DNA of 64,000 bases from Pseudomonadota bacterium. Lineage in GTDB: Bacteria; Pseudomonadota; Alphaproteobacteria; Micropepsales; Micropepsaceae. A model generated the notes under the pieces. It was not told the DNA's origin. It saw nothing but the letters and a program-made list of their open reading frames with translations, and did not search any database. Position numbers and translations under genes: made by a program. This document shows, in pieces, positions 34,894 to 44,990 of the stretch. The stretch lies in assembly GCA_021851325.1 (NCBI GenBank), contig JAJZDZ010000001.1, positions 1 to 64,000 on the forward strand. The letters run 5' to 3'. Position 1 is the first letter of the stretch. Each line of letters begins with the position of its first letter.

Positions 34894-36456
34894 CTATGGG
34901 CCGAAGGTGAAGAGATTGGTACCGTTACCTGGGCCCACCTGCCCGGTCCGCCCCAGCATGTCCACCTGCATCATGTGATCGAGCGTAGCGTTATCATCCG
35001 GAGTGTGGGCGAGAAATCTCCGGCCATCCTCGAGCCGGCCGATCACCACGCCAAAGCGTGTGCGTTTGCGGTCGGTGACCACGGTATAGGTTTCGATTTT
35101 AGCCGGACCGTGCGGGTGTTCCTCGACCTGGGGATGAGCCATGGAATCGAGTTCCTTCTGGTAACTATAGGGGTCCTCGCGCTGCCAGGGGCCCTCGAAC
35201 GGGGCGGTTGAGTAAATCCCGATGGAATGTTTGGTGACATACCAGCCATTGCCGGTGACGACGCCGAAACGGCCGGGCGCCGCCCGACACTTTGCCATCA
35301 TCGTGACGATGGAATGCATCACGTAATCGTTTCCAGGGCCACCAAAATAGGGCAGACCACCGGTGACCGTCAGACCACGCGGGTCATCCTCGGCGATACC
35401 AAGCTCGGCACATCCGATTTGCACGGCGCTGGGAAAGCAGGAGTATAGATCGATAAAAGCCATATCGGACATGGTCTTTTGCGCCATGGCCAGGGCCTTG
35501 CGTCCCATCATCCGGATTGCCGGCGAGGAGTGATAATTGACCCGCTCGCTCACATTCCAGATGTCATTGGCATCACCACAGCCATGCAGAAAGACCCATT
35601 TCTCGCGGGGGATGCCGAGTTCCTGCGCCTTGCCCACCGAGGTCATGACCACGGCCGCGCTCATATCGACCTCGATCACGGCATTGAGATATTTGGTGTA
35701 GGGAAAGCCGACAAAGCGGTTGCGTTCAGAGGGGGTTGCAATCTCTTCCGGCGAGCGAAAGGTCGCAAACCAAGCATAGGGGTTTTCGGACGCAACTCGG
35801 GAAAAGGGCGAGAAGAACTTCCCCAGCCAGCGCAGATGTTCCTGCGGCGTGTGACCTTTCTGGCCACGCAGCGCGTTCTCAAACAGCGCATAGGTGTTGA
35901 CCGGAAAGCGCAGGCCGTAGGCGCTCTCATAGGCATTGGATCCGGCGCGCATATCGCCAATTTCTTCTGGATCGCAGCCAGGATCTGCATCTGCGAGTTT
36001 TTGCCAGCCAAGATCCATGCCCGCCTTCATCGCGCCGAGGAAACTGGCGAGGTATTCCGCGCCGGCCAGAAGTGCTGCGTCGCACTGGCCGCGCGCAATT
36101 TCTTCGGCGATGCGGTTGACCAGCCATTGGGGGGTATTGCCTCCGGTCGCCGTGTAGAGCATGCGCCGCGCCGACAGTCCAAGGCGGCGGGCCAGTGCCA
36201 GCGGCGGATTGCGAAACAGCCGTCGCGTCAGGCGTCCCTGATCACCAGGAGAGTCCGCGGTAAAGCGCACGACGGCTACCGTGTCGATGGCATCGGCAAG
36301 ACCTGGCGCGAGGGCATCATCGAGCGCGGCCCGCGCCGGACGCGCCAGCATGCCGATGGGATCAAGACCCTCGGTAAGCCGGCCCTCGCGGGCGGTGCGT
36401 TGCGTGAACTGCCCGCCACCGACCAGAATCGGCGTGCGCGGATCAATCGCATTCAT
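34894..36456 (-). CDS. Thiolase-like protein (atypical acetyl-CoA acetyltransferase family)
   Basis: A 520-residue thiolase-superfamily protein. The opening RTPILVGGGQFTQRTA and the segments LYTATGGNTPQWLVNRIAEEI, FIDLYSCFPSAVQIGCAELG and LTVTGGLPYFGGPGNDYVMHS fit the long atypical group. At the place of the usual nucleophilic Cys this protein reads ATGGNTPQ, so ordinary thiolase chemistry is doubtful; members of this group are annotated as acetyl-CoA acetyltransferases without proof. AAAGG lies about 7 nt before the ATG. It starts 3 bp after the aminotransferase stop and is surely cotranscribed with it. Confidence 0.82.
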   Translation of the reverse strand: MNAIDPRTPILVGGGQFTQRTAREGRLTEGLDPIGMLARPARAALDDALAPGLADAIDTVAVVRFTADSPGDQGRLTRRLFRNPPLALARRLGLSARRMLYTATGGNTPQWLVNRIAEEIARGQCDAALLAGAEYLASFLGAMKAGMDLGWQKLADADPGCDPEEIGDMRAGSNAYESAYGLRFPVNTYALFENALRGQKGHTPQEHLRWLGKFFSPFSRVASENPYAWFATFRSPEEIATPSERNRFVGFPYTKYLNAVIEVDMSAAVVMTSVGKAQELGIPREKWVFLHGCGDANDIWNVSERVNYHSSPAIRMMGRKALAMAQKTMSDMAFIDLYSCFPSAVQIGCAELGIAEDDPRGLTVTGGLPYFGGPGNDYVMHSIVTMMAKCRAAPGRFGVVTGNGWYVTKHSIGIYSTAPFEGPWQREDPYSYQKELDSMAHPQVEEHPHGPAKIETYTVVTDRKRTRFGVVIGRLEDGRRFLAHTPDDNATLDHMMQVDMLGRTGQVGPGNGTNLFTFGP

Positions 36457-36459
36457 GTT

Positions 36460-37635
36460 TCAGACCTTTCTTTTTCCGAGATAGTTTCGAAGCCGCGTGA
36501 TCGCCTCGGCGAGCACCTCCTGGCGCTTGCAAAAGGCAAAGCGAACGAGGTGATCAGGCGTTGCGGCTTCAAAAAAGGGACTGAGCGGCACCAGCGCAAC
36601 CTTGGCCTCCTTGACGAGGCGCAGGCAGAAATCGCGATCACTCTGCGCGCTTAGGGCGCGGATCGATGCCGTCAGAAAGTAGGTACCTTCACAGGGCAGA
36701 ATCTCAAAGCCAAGTTCTGTCAGCGCCGCAGCAAGAAAATCGCGCTTGGCCTGCAAAGCCGCGCGCAGAGCCAGCGTAAATCCCATTTCATGTTCAAGCC
36801 CATAGGCGATACCCAACTGCAGTGCCGGCGAGGTCGTGAAGGTCAGGAACTGGTGCGCCTTGGCCGCCACCTCGAGCAGCGCGGCCGGACCCGTGACCCA
36901 GCCAACTTTCCAGCCGGTCAGCGAGAACATCTTGCCGGCAGAGCCAACGCGCAGCACGCGATCCTCGAGCCCCGCTATCGCCAGCGGCGAGAGGTGTGGT
37001 TTCCCGTCAAAGGTCAGATGTTCATAGACTTCATCAGCAATCACGGCCGCCCCGGTGGGCCTCACCACATCGGCCAGAATTTCGAGCTCAGCGCGACTGA
37101 ACACTCGCCCGGCCGGATTGAGCGGAGTATTGACGAGGACAGCGGCGGTAGCAGGACTGATCGCGGCGGCCAGGTGTTCTCGACGCAGCGTAAAAGCAGG
37201 TGGCTCAAGCACCACCCGCCGTACCTTGGCTCCGGCGCTCTGGGCAATCGGCCGATAGGAATCATAGGCCGGTTCGATGACAACAACCTCACGCCCGGCA
37301 CTGGCCAGACCATAGATACAGGACGCCAGCGCTTCGGTAGCTCCCGACGTCACCAGCACCTCGGTGTCAGGATCAAACTCAAAACCGTGAAACCGTTTGG
37401 CGTGGGCGGCAATGGCGGAACGCAGTGCCGGCAGGCCCCGCGTGGGCGGGTACTGGTTGGGCCCGCTCCGCAGCGCCTCTGCAGCGGCTTCGCGAATGGT
37501 CTCCGGGCCATCTTCATCGGGAAAGCCCTGGCCGAGGTTGATGGCCCCGTTTTCAAGCGCAAGCGCGCTCATGACGGAAAATATGGTGGTGCCCAAACCG
37601 GCAAATATGGGGTTGAAGCTTGGTCCGGCGCTCAT
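36460..37635 (-). CDS. Class I/II pyridoxal-phosphate aminotransferase
   Basis: Fold-type I aminotransferase of 391 residues, close to the methionine/kynurenine aminotransferase group. INLGQGFPDEDGP is the characteristic N-terminal motif; NQYPPTRGLPALRSAIA, VTSGATEAL, NTPLNPAGRVF, IADEVYEHLTFDG and GSAGKMFSLTGWKVGW (the Schiff-base Lys) follow in order, and VRFAFCKRQEVLAEA carries the substrate-carboxylate Arg. Likely transaminates methionine or an aromatic or branched amino acid. First gene of a pair with the thiolase-like gene. Confidence 0.89.
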   Translation of the reverse strand: MSAGPSFNPIFAGLGTTIFSVMSALALENGAINLGQGFPDEDGPETIREAAAEALRSGPNQYPPTRGLPALRSAIAAHAKRFHGFEFDPDTEVLVTSGATEALASCIYGLASAGREVVVIEPAYDSYRPIAQSAGAKVRRVVLEPPAFTLRREHLAAAISPATAAVLVNTPLNPAGRVFSRAELEILADVVRPTGAAVIADEVYEHLTFDGKPHLSPLAIAGLEDRVLRVGSAGKMFSLTGWKVGWVTGPAALLEVAAKAHQFLTFTTSPALQLGIAYGLEHEMGFTLALRAALQAKRDFLAAALTELGFEILPCEGTYFLTASIRALSAQSDRDFCLRLVKEAKVALVPLSPFFEAATPDHLVRFAFCKRQEVLAEAITRLRNYLGKRKV

Positions 37636-38246
<611 letters not shown>

Positions 38247-38284
38247 TCCAATTTGTCAAAAACAAGCGAGTGCGAGAGACGGCC

Positions 38285-39694
38285 ATGTCCAATCCATCTG
38301 AAATTCTCAAGACCATCAAAGAAAAGGAAGTCAAATTCGTTGACCTGCGCTTCACCGATCCGCGCGGCAAGTGGCAGCACGTGACCTTCGATCCGGCCCT
38401 GGTGGACGAGGAATTGCTGACCTCCGGCACCATGTTCGACGGCTCCTCGATTGCCGGCTGGAAAGCCATCAATGAAAGCGACATGACCCTGCTCCCGGAT
38501 CTGACCACCGGCTTCATCGATCCGTTCTTTGCTCATACCACGCTGTCACTGACCTGCGACATCGTTGAGCCCTCAACCGGCGAACGTTACGATCGCTGCC
38601 CGCGCTCGATTGCCAAGGCTGCAGAGCAATATATCGTTGCCTCAGGTGCCGGCGACACCGCCTATTTTGGTCCGGAAGCAGAATTCTTCATCTTCGATGA
38701 CGTGCGGTACGACACCCAGATGAACAAGGGCTTCTACTTCCTTGATTCTTTGGAAGGGCCTTATAACTCGGGTACCGAATACGAAGCTGGCAATCTGGGT
38801 CATCGTCCGGCCGTCAAGGGCGGCTATTTCCCCGTTCCGCCGATCGACTCCGCTCAGGATATTCGCAGTGAAATGCTCGCCATCATGGGTGAACTCGGCA
38901 TGGAGCCGGAAAAGCACCACCATGAGGTGGCAGGCAGCCAGCATGAACTTGGTTTCAAATTCTCGACCCTGACCAAGTGCGCGGACCGCATGCAGATGTA
39001 CAAGTACATCGTCCACCAGGTCGCCGCGGCCTATGGCAAGTCCGCCACCTTCATGCCCAAACCAATCTATGGCGACAATGGTTCGGGAATGCATGTCCAC
39101 CAGTCAATCTGGAAGGGGGGGAAGCCCCTCTTTGCTGGTTCGGGGTATGCCGACCTGTCCGATACCTGCCTGTATTATATTGGCGGCATCATCAAGCATG
39201 CCCGTGCGATCAATGCCTTCACCAATCCATTGACCAATTCCTACAAGCGCCTCATCCCCGGCTTCGAGGCCCCGGTGCTGCTGGCCTATTCATCACGTAA
39301 CCGTTCCGCCTCCTGCCGCATCCCGTTCTCGGGAAGCCCCAACGGCAAGCGCGTCGAAGTGCGCTTCCCCGATCCGGGTGCCAACCCCTATCTCGCGTAT
39401 TCGGCGCTCCTGATGGCCGGTCTGGACGGCATTGAGAACAAGATCCACCCTGGCGATCCGATGGACAAAGACCTTTACGCGCTGCCGCCCGAAGAGCTGC
39501 GCGACGTGCCGCAGGTCTGCGGCTCTCTGCGCCAGGCACTGGAAACGCTTGATGCGGATCGCGCCTTCCTCAAGAAGGGCGGGGTCTTCAATGATGACTT
39601 CATCGACAGCTACATCGAACTCAAGATGGGCGAGGTCTATGCCTTCGAGCACACCCCGCATCCGATCGAGTTCAAGATGTATTATTCGGTCTGA
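38285..39694 (+). CDS. glnA: Glutamine synthetase, type I
   Basis: Makes glutamine from glutamate, ammonia and ATP; the dodecamer is the main entry of ammonium into metabolism. The 469-residue protein has [57 protein letters not shown] (ATP/ammonia site) and [10 protein letters not shown]. The adenylylation loop [12 protein letters not shown] puts the target at Tyr398, so it is subject to GlnE control. The start at 38285 (MSNPSEIL) fits the family. A GC-rich inverted repeat follows 22 bp after the stop. Confidence 0.97.
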   Translation: MSNPSEILKTIKEKEVKFVDLRFTDPRGKWQHVTFDPALVDEELLTSGTMFDGSSIAGWKAINESDMTLLPDLTTGFIDPFFAHTTLSLTCDIVEPSTGERYDRCPRSIAKAAEQYIVASGAGDTAYFGPEAEFFIFDDVRYDTQMNKGFYFLDSLEGPYNSGTEYEAGNLGHRPAVKGGYFPVPPIDSAQDIRSEMLAIMGELGMEPEKHHHEVAGSQHELGFKFSTLTKCADRMQMYKYIVHQVAAAYGKSATFMPKPIYGDNGSGMHVHQSIWKGGKPLFAGSGYADLSDTCLYYIGGIIKHARAINAFTNPLTNSYKRLIPGFEAPVLLAYSSRNRSASCRIPFSGSPNGKRVEVRFPDPGANPYLAYSALLMAGLDGIENKIHPGDPMDKDLYALPPEELRDVPQVCGSLRQALETLDADRAFLKKGGVFNDDFIDSYIELKMGEVYAFEHTPHPIEFKMYYSV

Positions 39695-39716
39695 TAGGAC
39701 TGTCGCATTTTACCGT

Positions 39717-39742
39717 CAGGCCCGGGCGATCGCTCGGGCCTG
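39717..39742. terminator. Inverted repeat between glnA and histidine kinase, likely bidirectional terminator
   Basis: CAGGCCCG and CGGGCCTG form a perfect 8-bp outer stem around GCGATCGC, itself palindromic. It lies between convergent stops. No strong U-tract follows on either strand, though ATTTTAC precedes it, so U-rich RNA is available on the minus strand. The position argues for a terminator more than the sequence does. Confidence 0.5.
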
Positions 39743-39749
39743 ATGCATT

Positions 39750-41159
39750 TCAGGCCGCCGCGCTGACGGCGTCCTTGGCCGGCTCGGGTGCAGGCGGCAG
39801 CACGATATAGGCTCTACAGCCTTTACCCGGTTCGCTTTCCAGCCAAGCCCGACCGCCATGCAGTTCGCATAAACCGCGCACCAGGGCGAGCCCAAGGCCG
39901 GTACCGCCGCCCTGACGATCATAGCGGTTATCCACCTGGCTGAAGGGCTTGAAGATGCGGTCAAGTTTCTCGCGCGGTATTCCAGGACCATTGTCCTCAA
40001 CCATGACCTGAAAGCCACCGTCGCGCGCACGGCTGCCAAGTACCGTGATCCGCCCGCCTTCGGGCGTAAATTTAACGGCATTGGAGACCAGATTGATCAG
40101 CATCTGCTTCAGTGCCCGTTCATCCGCGTAGAGCATTGGCGCATCCGAACTCGTCTCGATGACAAGTTCCTGACGATGTTCGCGCGCCTTGGCTCCGACC
40201 AGCTTGAGGGCACTTTCCATGGTTCTTTGGGCATCAAGTGCTTCGGGCTGAATTTCCATCCGCCCGGCCTCAATCTTGGCAACATCGAGCAGATCATTGA
40301 TGAGACTGAGCAGATGCGCGCCCGAGGAATGAATGTCACCAGCATATTCGACGTAGCGCGGCGAGCCCGCCGAGCCAAAGCATTCCTTGGCGATGATTTC
40401 CGAAAAGCCCAGAATCGCATTGAGCGGTGTCCGCAATTCGTGACTCATGTTGGCAAGGAACGCCGTCTTCGAGGCATTGGCGGTCTCAGCCTCAAAGCGC
40501 TTGCGCAAAGCTTCGTCACGGGCCTCCTCCAGTTCACGCGCAAGATCTTCCACCTCGAAGCGCAACCGTGAATCCTCGTCCAGACGATAGGTCAGACGGC
40601 GGCCATCGAAGAACATCTGGGCCGTATAGATGGTGATGGCGACTGCGATCAGCATATCAATCAGGCTGTTACCCGTCAGAAACCGTACGTCGCTCATCGT
40701 CACCATGGGAACCACCGCGGCCATGAAGATATCGACGTGACCGACCCGGCTGACAATCAGCCAGGACAGAATGGCCACCGAGGCGAAAGCGAGAAATACG
40801 TGGTTGATTGGATTATTGGGCTGCCACAGGATCCAGGTCATCAGGCCCCAGGCAAAGGAAACCGCAAGCTGCGCCGCGATGAAGCGAGAGAACCAGGGGC
40901 GAAGTCGTTCATAGCTGACGACGGTTCTGGTAGCGGCGCGATAGGTCCCGACGAGGCGGGCGCAGATCCCCGTGGCCAAGAGCACAGCTCCCGGCAATAT
41001 CATGGCCGTTGCGATTGAAACCTTGCCAAAGCCGCCACGCGACGCAAACAGAGCCACGCAAACCGCCCACAACGGCGCCGTATAGCGTGCAGCATGCAGA
41101 ATGTCGGCGGTCAGGTTGAGCTGCGCCTTCAGCACGCGCCCATCGGCGTTGCGTTGCAT
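39750..41159 (-). CDS. Membrane-bound sensor histidine kinase (paralog A)
   Basis: A 469-residue hybrid-free kinase: about five or six N-terminal transmembrane helices (residues 20-185), a coiled-coil linker (about 200-232), a HisKA domain with MSHELRTPLNAILGFSEII (His240) and an HATPase with NLVSNAVKFTPEGG, DNGPGIPREKLDRIFKPFSQ and GGTGLGLALVRGL. It lacks PAS and receiver domains. The ATG at 41159 is preferred over the TTG at 41183 because it aligns with the start of the adjacent paralog and puts the phospho-His at the same residue number. It is the downstream copy of a tandem pair; no response regulator gene is nearby. Confidence 0.9.
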   Translation of the reverse strand: MQRNADGRVLKAQLNLTADILHAARYTAPLWAVCVALFASRGGFGKVSIATAMILPGAVLLATGICARLVGTYRAATRTVVSYERLRPWFSRFIAAQLAVSFAWGLMTWILWQPNNPINHVFLAFASVAILSWLIVSRVGHVDIFMAAVVPMVTMSDVRFLTGNSLIDMLIAVAITIYTAQMFFDGRRLTYRLDEDSRLRFEVEDLARELEEARDEALRKRFEAETANASKTAFLANMSHELRTPLNAILGFSEIIAKECFGSAGSPRYVEYAGDIHSSGAHLLSLINDLLDVAKIEAGRMEIQPEALDAQRTMESALKLVGAKAREHRQELVIETSSDAPMLYADERALKQMLINLVSNAVKFTPEGGRITVLGSRARDGGFQVMVEDNGPGIPREKLDRIFKPFSQVDNRYDRQGGGTGLGLALVRGLCELHGGRAWLESEPGKGCRAYIVLPPAPEPAKDAVSAAA

Positions 41160-41265
41160 ACGCAAGCGTTGACCGTAGCCCAAGGACTTATCCCCCGTTA
41201 CTCCGCCTGGCGCAGAGTTCTGGAGACTACCCCATCGGTTCTAAGAAATTCTTAGCTGTCCGGAT

Positions 41266-42681
41266 TTAAGCGATACGGCGGCTGCGCTGCTCACGCAGCA
41301 CGGCTTCGCTGGAAGCCGGAAAGCGCACGCTCACCTTGCAGCCGTTGCCCGGAGCCGTCTCGATCCACACCCGCCCCCCATGGAGCGCGGTAAGTCCGCG
41401 AACCAGAGAAAGGCCCAGTCCGGTCCCGCCCTGCTGGCGCGAATAGCGCTTGTCGAGTTGGTTGAAGGCCTCAAATACCCGCTCGAGAAGGGCCGGATCA
41501 AACCCGGGCCCGTTGTCGGCAACACAGAGCTCAAAGCCACCATCCTCCAACCCGCGCCCGGTAACGGTGATCTCGCCGCCGATCTGGGTGAATTTGGTCG
41601 CATTGCTGATGAGATTGTAGACGATCTGCCGGAAGGCGCGTTCGTCGGCATAAAGCTGGTCGCGCTCGCCTTCGAATTTTATGGTGAGAATCTGCTTTTT
41701 GGCCTGCAGCTTGGGACGCAGTACGCGCAGGCCATGTTCTATGACCCCTGGGGCATCGAGAAATTCGGGGGCCACGCTCATCTGCCCGGCTTCGATCTTG
41801 GCGACATCAAGGATGTCATCGATGATGCCAAGCAGATGTCGTCCCGCGGACTGGATGTCACCGGCGTAGTCACGGTATCGGCTCTGTCCAACCGGCCCAA
41901 ACGCCTCCTGTTCGATGAGATCGGAAAAGCCGATGATGGCGTTAAGCGGCGTGCGCAGCTCGTGGCTCATATTGGCGAGGAAGGATGATTTGGCGGCATT
42001 GGCTGCTTCCGCTTCCGCCTGCTTCTTCAGGGCCGCGTCGTGCGCCCGGCGCAGCTCGTCGGTAAGATCCTCATTGGCAAAGCGAGAGCTAAGCAGCACC
42101 CGGCTCTGATGCATGGCGTTCAGAACGACCACCAGCGTATAAATAAAGGCGGTCGTCAGCAGAACCGCGAGCCCCACATTCGCCGGCACACCGCCGCTCA
42201 GCATGCGCGGCAGCGACAACCCCATCAGTGGCAACACCCCGGCCACATAAAGGCTCCAGCTGTTGGCCGATGAGGCATTGGAAATCAGCACCGCAACCAG
42301 CGGTACGAGGATGAGGGCATGATTAACCGCATTGTCGGGTACCCAGAGCAACCAGGTCATGGCGCCCCAGCTCAGTCCGATCAGAAATTGCTCGGAGACA
42401 AAAACCGTCTCCCACAGGCGTACCCGATGCGGCGACTTGCGATAGCGCTGCAAAGTAAGCGCTGCCAGCAGACTGTTGCCCAGATGCAGGCTGAGCGCCA
42501 CCACCAGCCGCCAGACGGGAACCTCGCCGAAATAGGGGAAAAGCCCGATGAACGGCGTAATACCGACCGCGGCCCAGGTCGGATTAAGCCATATTTTGAA
42601 TGGCAGGTAGCGCGCCAGGCTTTCGGTTCGCGCATGCGCGTACCGTTCGGCCTGTTCTGCCACGCTACAATCTGCATTCAT
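41266..42681 (-). CDS. Membrane-bound sensor histidine kinase (paralog B)
   Basis: A 471-residue kinase with the same build as its downstream neighbour: N-terminal polytopic membrane part (residues about 28-190), coiled coil, HisKA with MSHELRTPLNAIIGFSDLI (His240) and an HATPase with NLISNATKFTQIGG and GGTGLGLSLVRGLTAL. NADCSVAEQAERYAHA opens it, as NADGRV opens the paralog. The stretch with AMTWLLWVPDNAVNHA closely parallels LMTWILWQPNNPINHV of the other copy. The signal sensed is unknown. It is divergent from parE, with an inverted repeat in between. Confidence 0.9.
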   Translation of the reverse strand: MNADCSVAEQAERYAHARTESLARYLPFKIWLNPTWAAVGITPFIGLFPYFGEVPVWRLVVALSLHLGNSLLAALTLQRYRKSPHRVRLWETVFVSEQFLIGLSWGAMTWLLWVPDNAVNHALILVPLVAVLISNASSANSWSLYVAGVLPLMGLSLPRMLSGGVPANVGLAVLLTTAFIYTLVVVLNAMHQSRVLLSSRFANEDLTDELRRAHDAALKKQAEAEAANAAKSSFLANMSHELRTPLNAIIGFSDLIEQEAFGPVGQSRYRDYAGDIQSAGRHLLGIIDDILDVAKIEAGQMSVAPEFLDAPGVIEHGLRVLRPKLQAKKQILTIKFEGERDQLYADERAFRQIVYNLISNATKFTQIGGEITVTGRGLEDGGFELCVADNGPGFDPALLERVFEAFNQLDKRYSRQQGGTGLGLSLVRGLTALHGGRVWIETAPGNGCKVSVRFPASSEAVLREQRSRRIA

Positions 42682-42729
42682 CAATCCGGTCCCTCGGCCC
42701 CTGCGCCGTACCTTTCATGATCCCCCGAA

Positions 42730-42746
42730 TGTGTTAATAAAACACA
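42730..42746. promoter_or_regulatory. Inverted repeat between the kinase pair and parE
   Basis: TGTGTT, AATAA, AACACA: a perfect 6-bp inverted repeat with a 5-nt AT-rich centre, placed about 50 bp before the kinase start and 80 bp before parE. It may be an operator for either gene; the half-site is not one I can assign to a known regulator. Confidence 0.4.
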
Positions 42747-42823
42747 CCGAATCGGCCGGAGAGACATCGGCTTACGCACTTTCTGCCCGTCGTTTTTCAC
42801 CATTTGGCTCGGAGCCCAGTAGG

Positions 42824-44797
42824 ATGGCCAAGGCCCCAGATCTGTTCGAAAATCACGGCGCGGAGAAAACCGCCGGCTATACCGCAAAGGACATTGAAGT
42901 CCTCGAAGGGCTGGAGCCAGTACGACGGCGGCCGGGCATGTATATCGGCGGCACGGACGAACGGGCCCTACATCATCTAGCGGCTGAAATCCTTGATAAC
43001 GCAATGGATGAGGCCGTGGCCGGGTTTGCCACCCGGATAGAGTTTGAGCTCTCCTTGGACGACATTGTTACAGTGCGGGATAATGGGCGCGGTATCCCCA
43101 TCGACCCTCACCCCAAGTTCAAAAACAAATCGGCGCTCGAAGTCATCATGACGACGCTGCACGCGGGGGGTAAGTTCGGGGGCAAGGTCTATGACACCTC
43201 CGGCGGCCTGCACGGAGTCGGTTCCTCAGTGGTTAACGCCTTGAGCGAATGGCTGGAGGTCGAAGTTGCCCGCGAGCGCCAGAACCATGTGATGCGCTTT
43301 GAGCGAGGCAAGCCTGCGGGCAAGCTGAAGAATACCGGGAGCGTCAATCGACGCGGTACCATCGTGCGCTTCAAGCCGGACGCCCAGATCTTTGGCAGTG
43401 AGGCTCATTTTTCACCGGCCATGCTGTATCGCATGGCGAAGTCCAAGGCTTACCTGTTCCGCGGCGTGGAGATCCACTGGCGGTGCGATCCCAGCCTGAT
43501 CCGGAATGGCAAAACACCGGCCGACGAAATCCTGAAGTTTCCTGGCGGCCTTGCAGATTTCCTGCGCAGCGAGATTGAAGGCGAGACCACCGTCAGCCCG
43601 CGCCTGTTTTTGGGGCGTACCGAGAACAAGGATGGCAAGGGTGCGGTCGAGTGGGCAGTTGCCTGGGCGCCCGAGCGTGACGGCTTCATGCAGAGCTTCT
43701 GCAACACCATCCCCACCCCTTTGGGCGGCACCCATGAACAGGGGCTGCGCAACGCCCTGACCAAGGCTCTGCGGGCCTATGGCGAGCGGGCGGGCAACAA
43801 AAAGACCGCACAGATAACACCCGACGATGTTATGAGCGCCGCCTGCGCCGTTCTCAGCGTCTTCATCCGCGAACCGGAATTTCAGGGGCAGACCAAGGAA
43901 AAGCTGTCCACCCAGGATGCCCAGCGACTGGTTGAGACGGTAGTGCGGGATCATTTTGACCACTGGCTGGCGGAAAGTCCGGCAGAGGCGGACCGGCTGC
44001 TCAGCTTTGTCATCGACCAGGCTGACGATCGGCTAAAGCGCAGGCAGGAGCGCGAAACCCAACGCAAATCTGCCACCCGCAAACTGCGCCTGCCAGGCAA
44101 ACTCACCGATTGCACGCGCGACGCCCCGGGCGGCACCGAGCTCTTTCTGGTCGAAGGAGACTCTGCCGGCGGCAGCGCCAAACAGGCCCGTGATCGTACC
44201 ACGCAGGCTGTGCTTCCATTGCGTGGCAAGATCCTGAATGTTGCGAGCGCAGCCGCTGGCAAGCTGGCTCAGAACCAGGAGCTATCTGACCTGCTGCTGG
44301 CGCTGGGCTGCGGTGCCGGCAGCAAGTATCGCGAAGAGGAACTGCGCTATGAGCGTGTCATCATCATGACCGACGCTGACGTCGACGGCGCTCATATCGC
44401 CTCTCTGCTGCTCACCTTCTTCTATCGCGAGATGCCAAAGCTGATCGAAAATGGCCACCTGTTCCTGGCCATGCCACCACTTTACCGGCTTTCGCACGCA
44501 GGCAAGACACTTTATGCCCGTGACGACGCGCACCGCGAGCAGCTGCTGAAAACAGAATTCAAGGCCAATGCCAAAGTGGAGATTTCCCGTTTCAAGGGTC
44601 TGGGAGAAATGATGCCCGGACAATTGAAGGAAACCACCATGCGCCCGGGCCAACGGACCTTGATCCAGGTTATTGCACCTTCTGATGCACGCGCATCAAC
44701 CGATCGGATTGTCGACGATCTGATGGGCAAGAAACCGGAACTGCGCTTCAAATTCATCCAGGAAAATGCCCAATTCGCCGTAGATGTCGATCTCTAG
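42824..44797 (+). CDS. parE: DNA topoisomerase IV subunit B
   Basis: ATPase subunit of topoisomerase IV, which separates daughter chromosomes; 657 residues. The GHKL ATPase is seen in EGLEPVRRRPGMYIGGTDERALHH, EILDNAMDEAVAGF, RDNGRGIPIDPHP and GGLHGVGSSVVNALSEWLEV. The Toprim part has ELFLVEGDSAGGSAKQARDR, LPLRGKILNV (ParE rather than GyrB) and MTDADVDGAHI; the tail has RFKGLGEMMPGQLKETTM. The ATG at 42824 has GGAG 9 nt upstream; the open frame extends to 42731 but is not conserved-looking. The parC partner is not in the window. Confidence 0.95.
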   Translation: MAKAPDLFENHGAEKTAGYTAKDIEVLEGLEPVRRRPGMYIGGTDERALHHLAAEILDNAMDEAVAGFATRIEFELSLDDIVTVRDNGRGIPIDPHPKFKNKSALEVIMTTLHAGGKFGGKVYDTSGGLHGVGSSVVNALSEWLEVEVARERQNHVMRFERGKPAGKLKNTGSVNRRGTIVRFKPDAQIFGSEAHFSPAMLYRMAKSKAYLFRGVEIHWRCDPSLIRNGKTPADEILKFPGGLADFLRSEIEGETTVSPRLFLGRTENKDGKGAVEWAVAWAPERDGFMQSFCNTIPTPLGGTHEQGLRNALTKALRAYGERAGNKKTAQITPDDVMSAACAVLSVFIREPEFQGQTKEKLSTQDAQRLVETVVRDHFDHWLAESPAEADRLLSFVIDQADDRLKRRQERETQRKSATRKLRLPGKLTDCTRDAPGGTELFLVEGDSAGGSAKQARDRTTQAVLPLRGKILNVASAAAGKLAQNQELSDLLLALGCGAGSKYREEELRYERVIIMTDADVDGAHIASLLLTFFYREMPKLIENGHLFLAMPPLYRLSHAGKTLYARDDAHREQLLKTEFKANAKVEISRFKGLGEMMPGQLKETTMRPGQRTLIQVIAPSDARASTDRIVDDLMGKKPELRFKFIQENAQFAVDVDL

Positions 44798-44990
44798 ATC
44801 ACACGCTTGAGCCATGGTCGTCACGGTGATTGCGGGCGGCGCCTTGTCGCCTGAAGTGAAAAATTTGTGACGGGCTCCCGGTTCCGGAAAAAACGACTCC
44901 ACATTACGGGCAAAGTCGGGTTCAGTGGTGTCCCTAGAGGGTCAACACCGCGATCCGCTACCGTAAAGCTTTGACCGCAGGGCCAACAAA

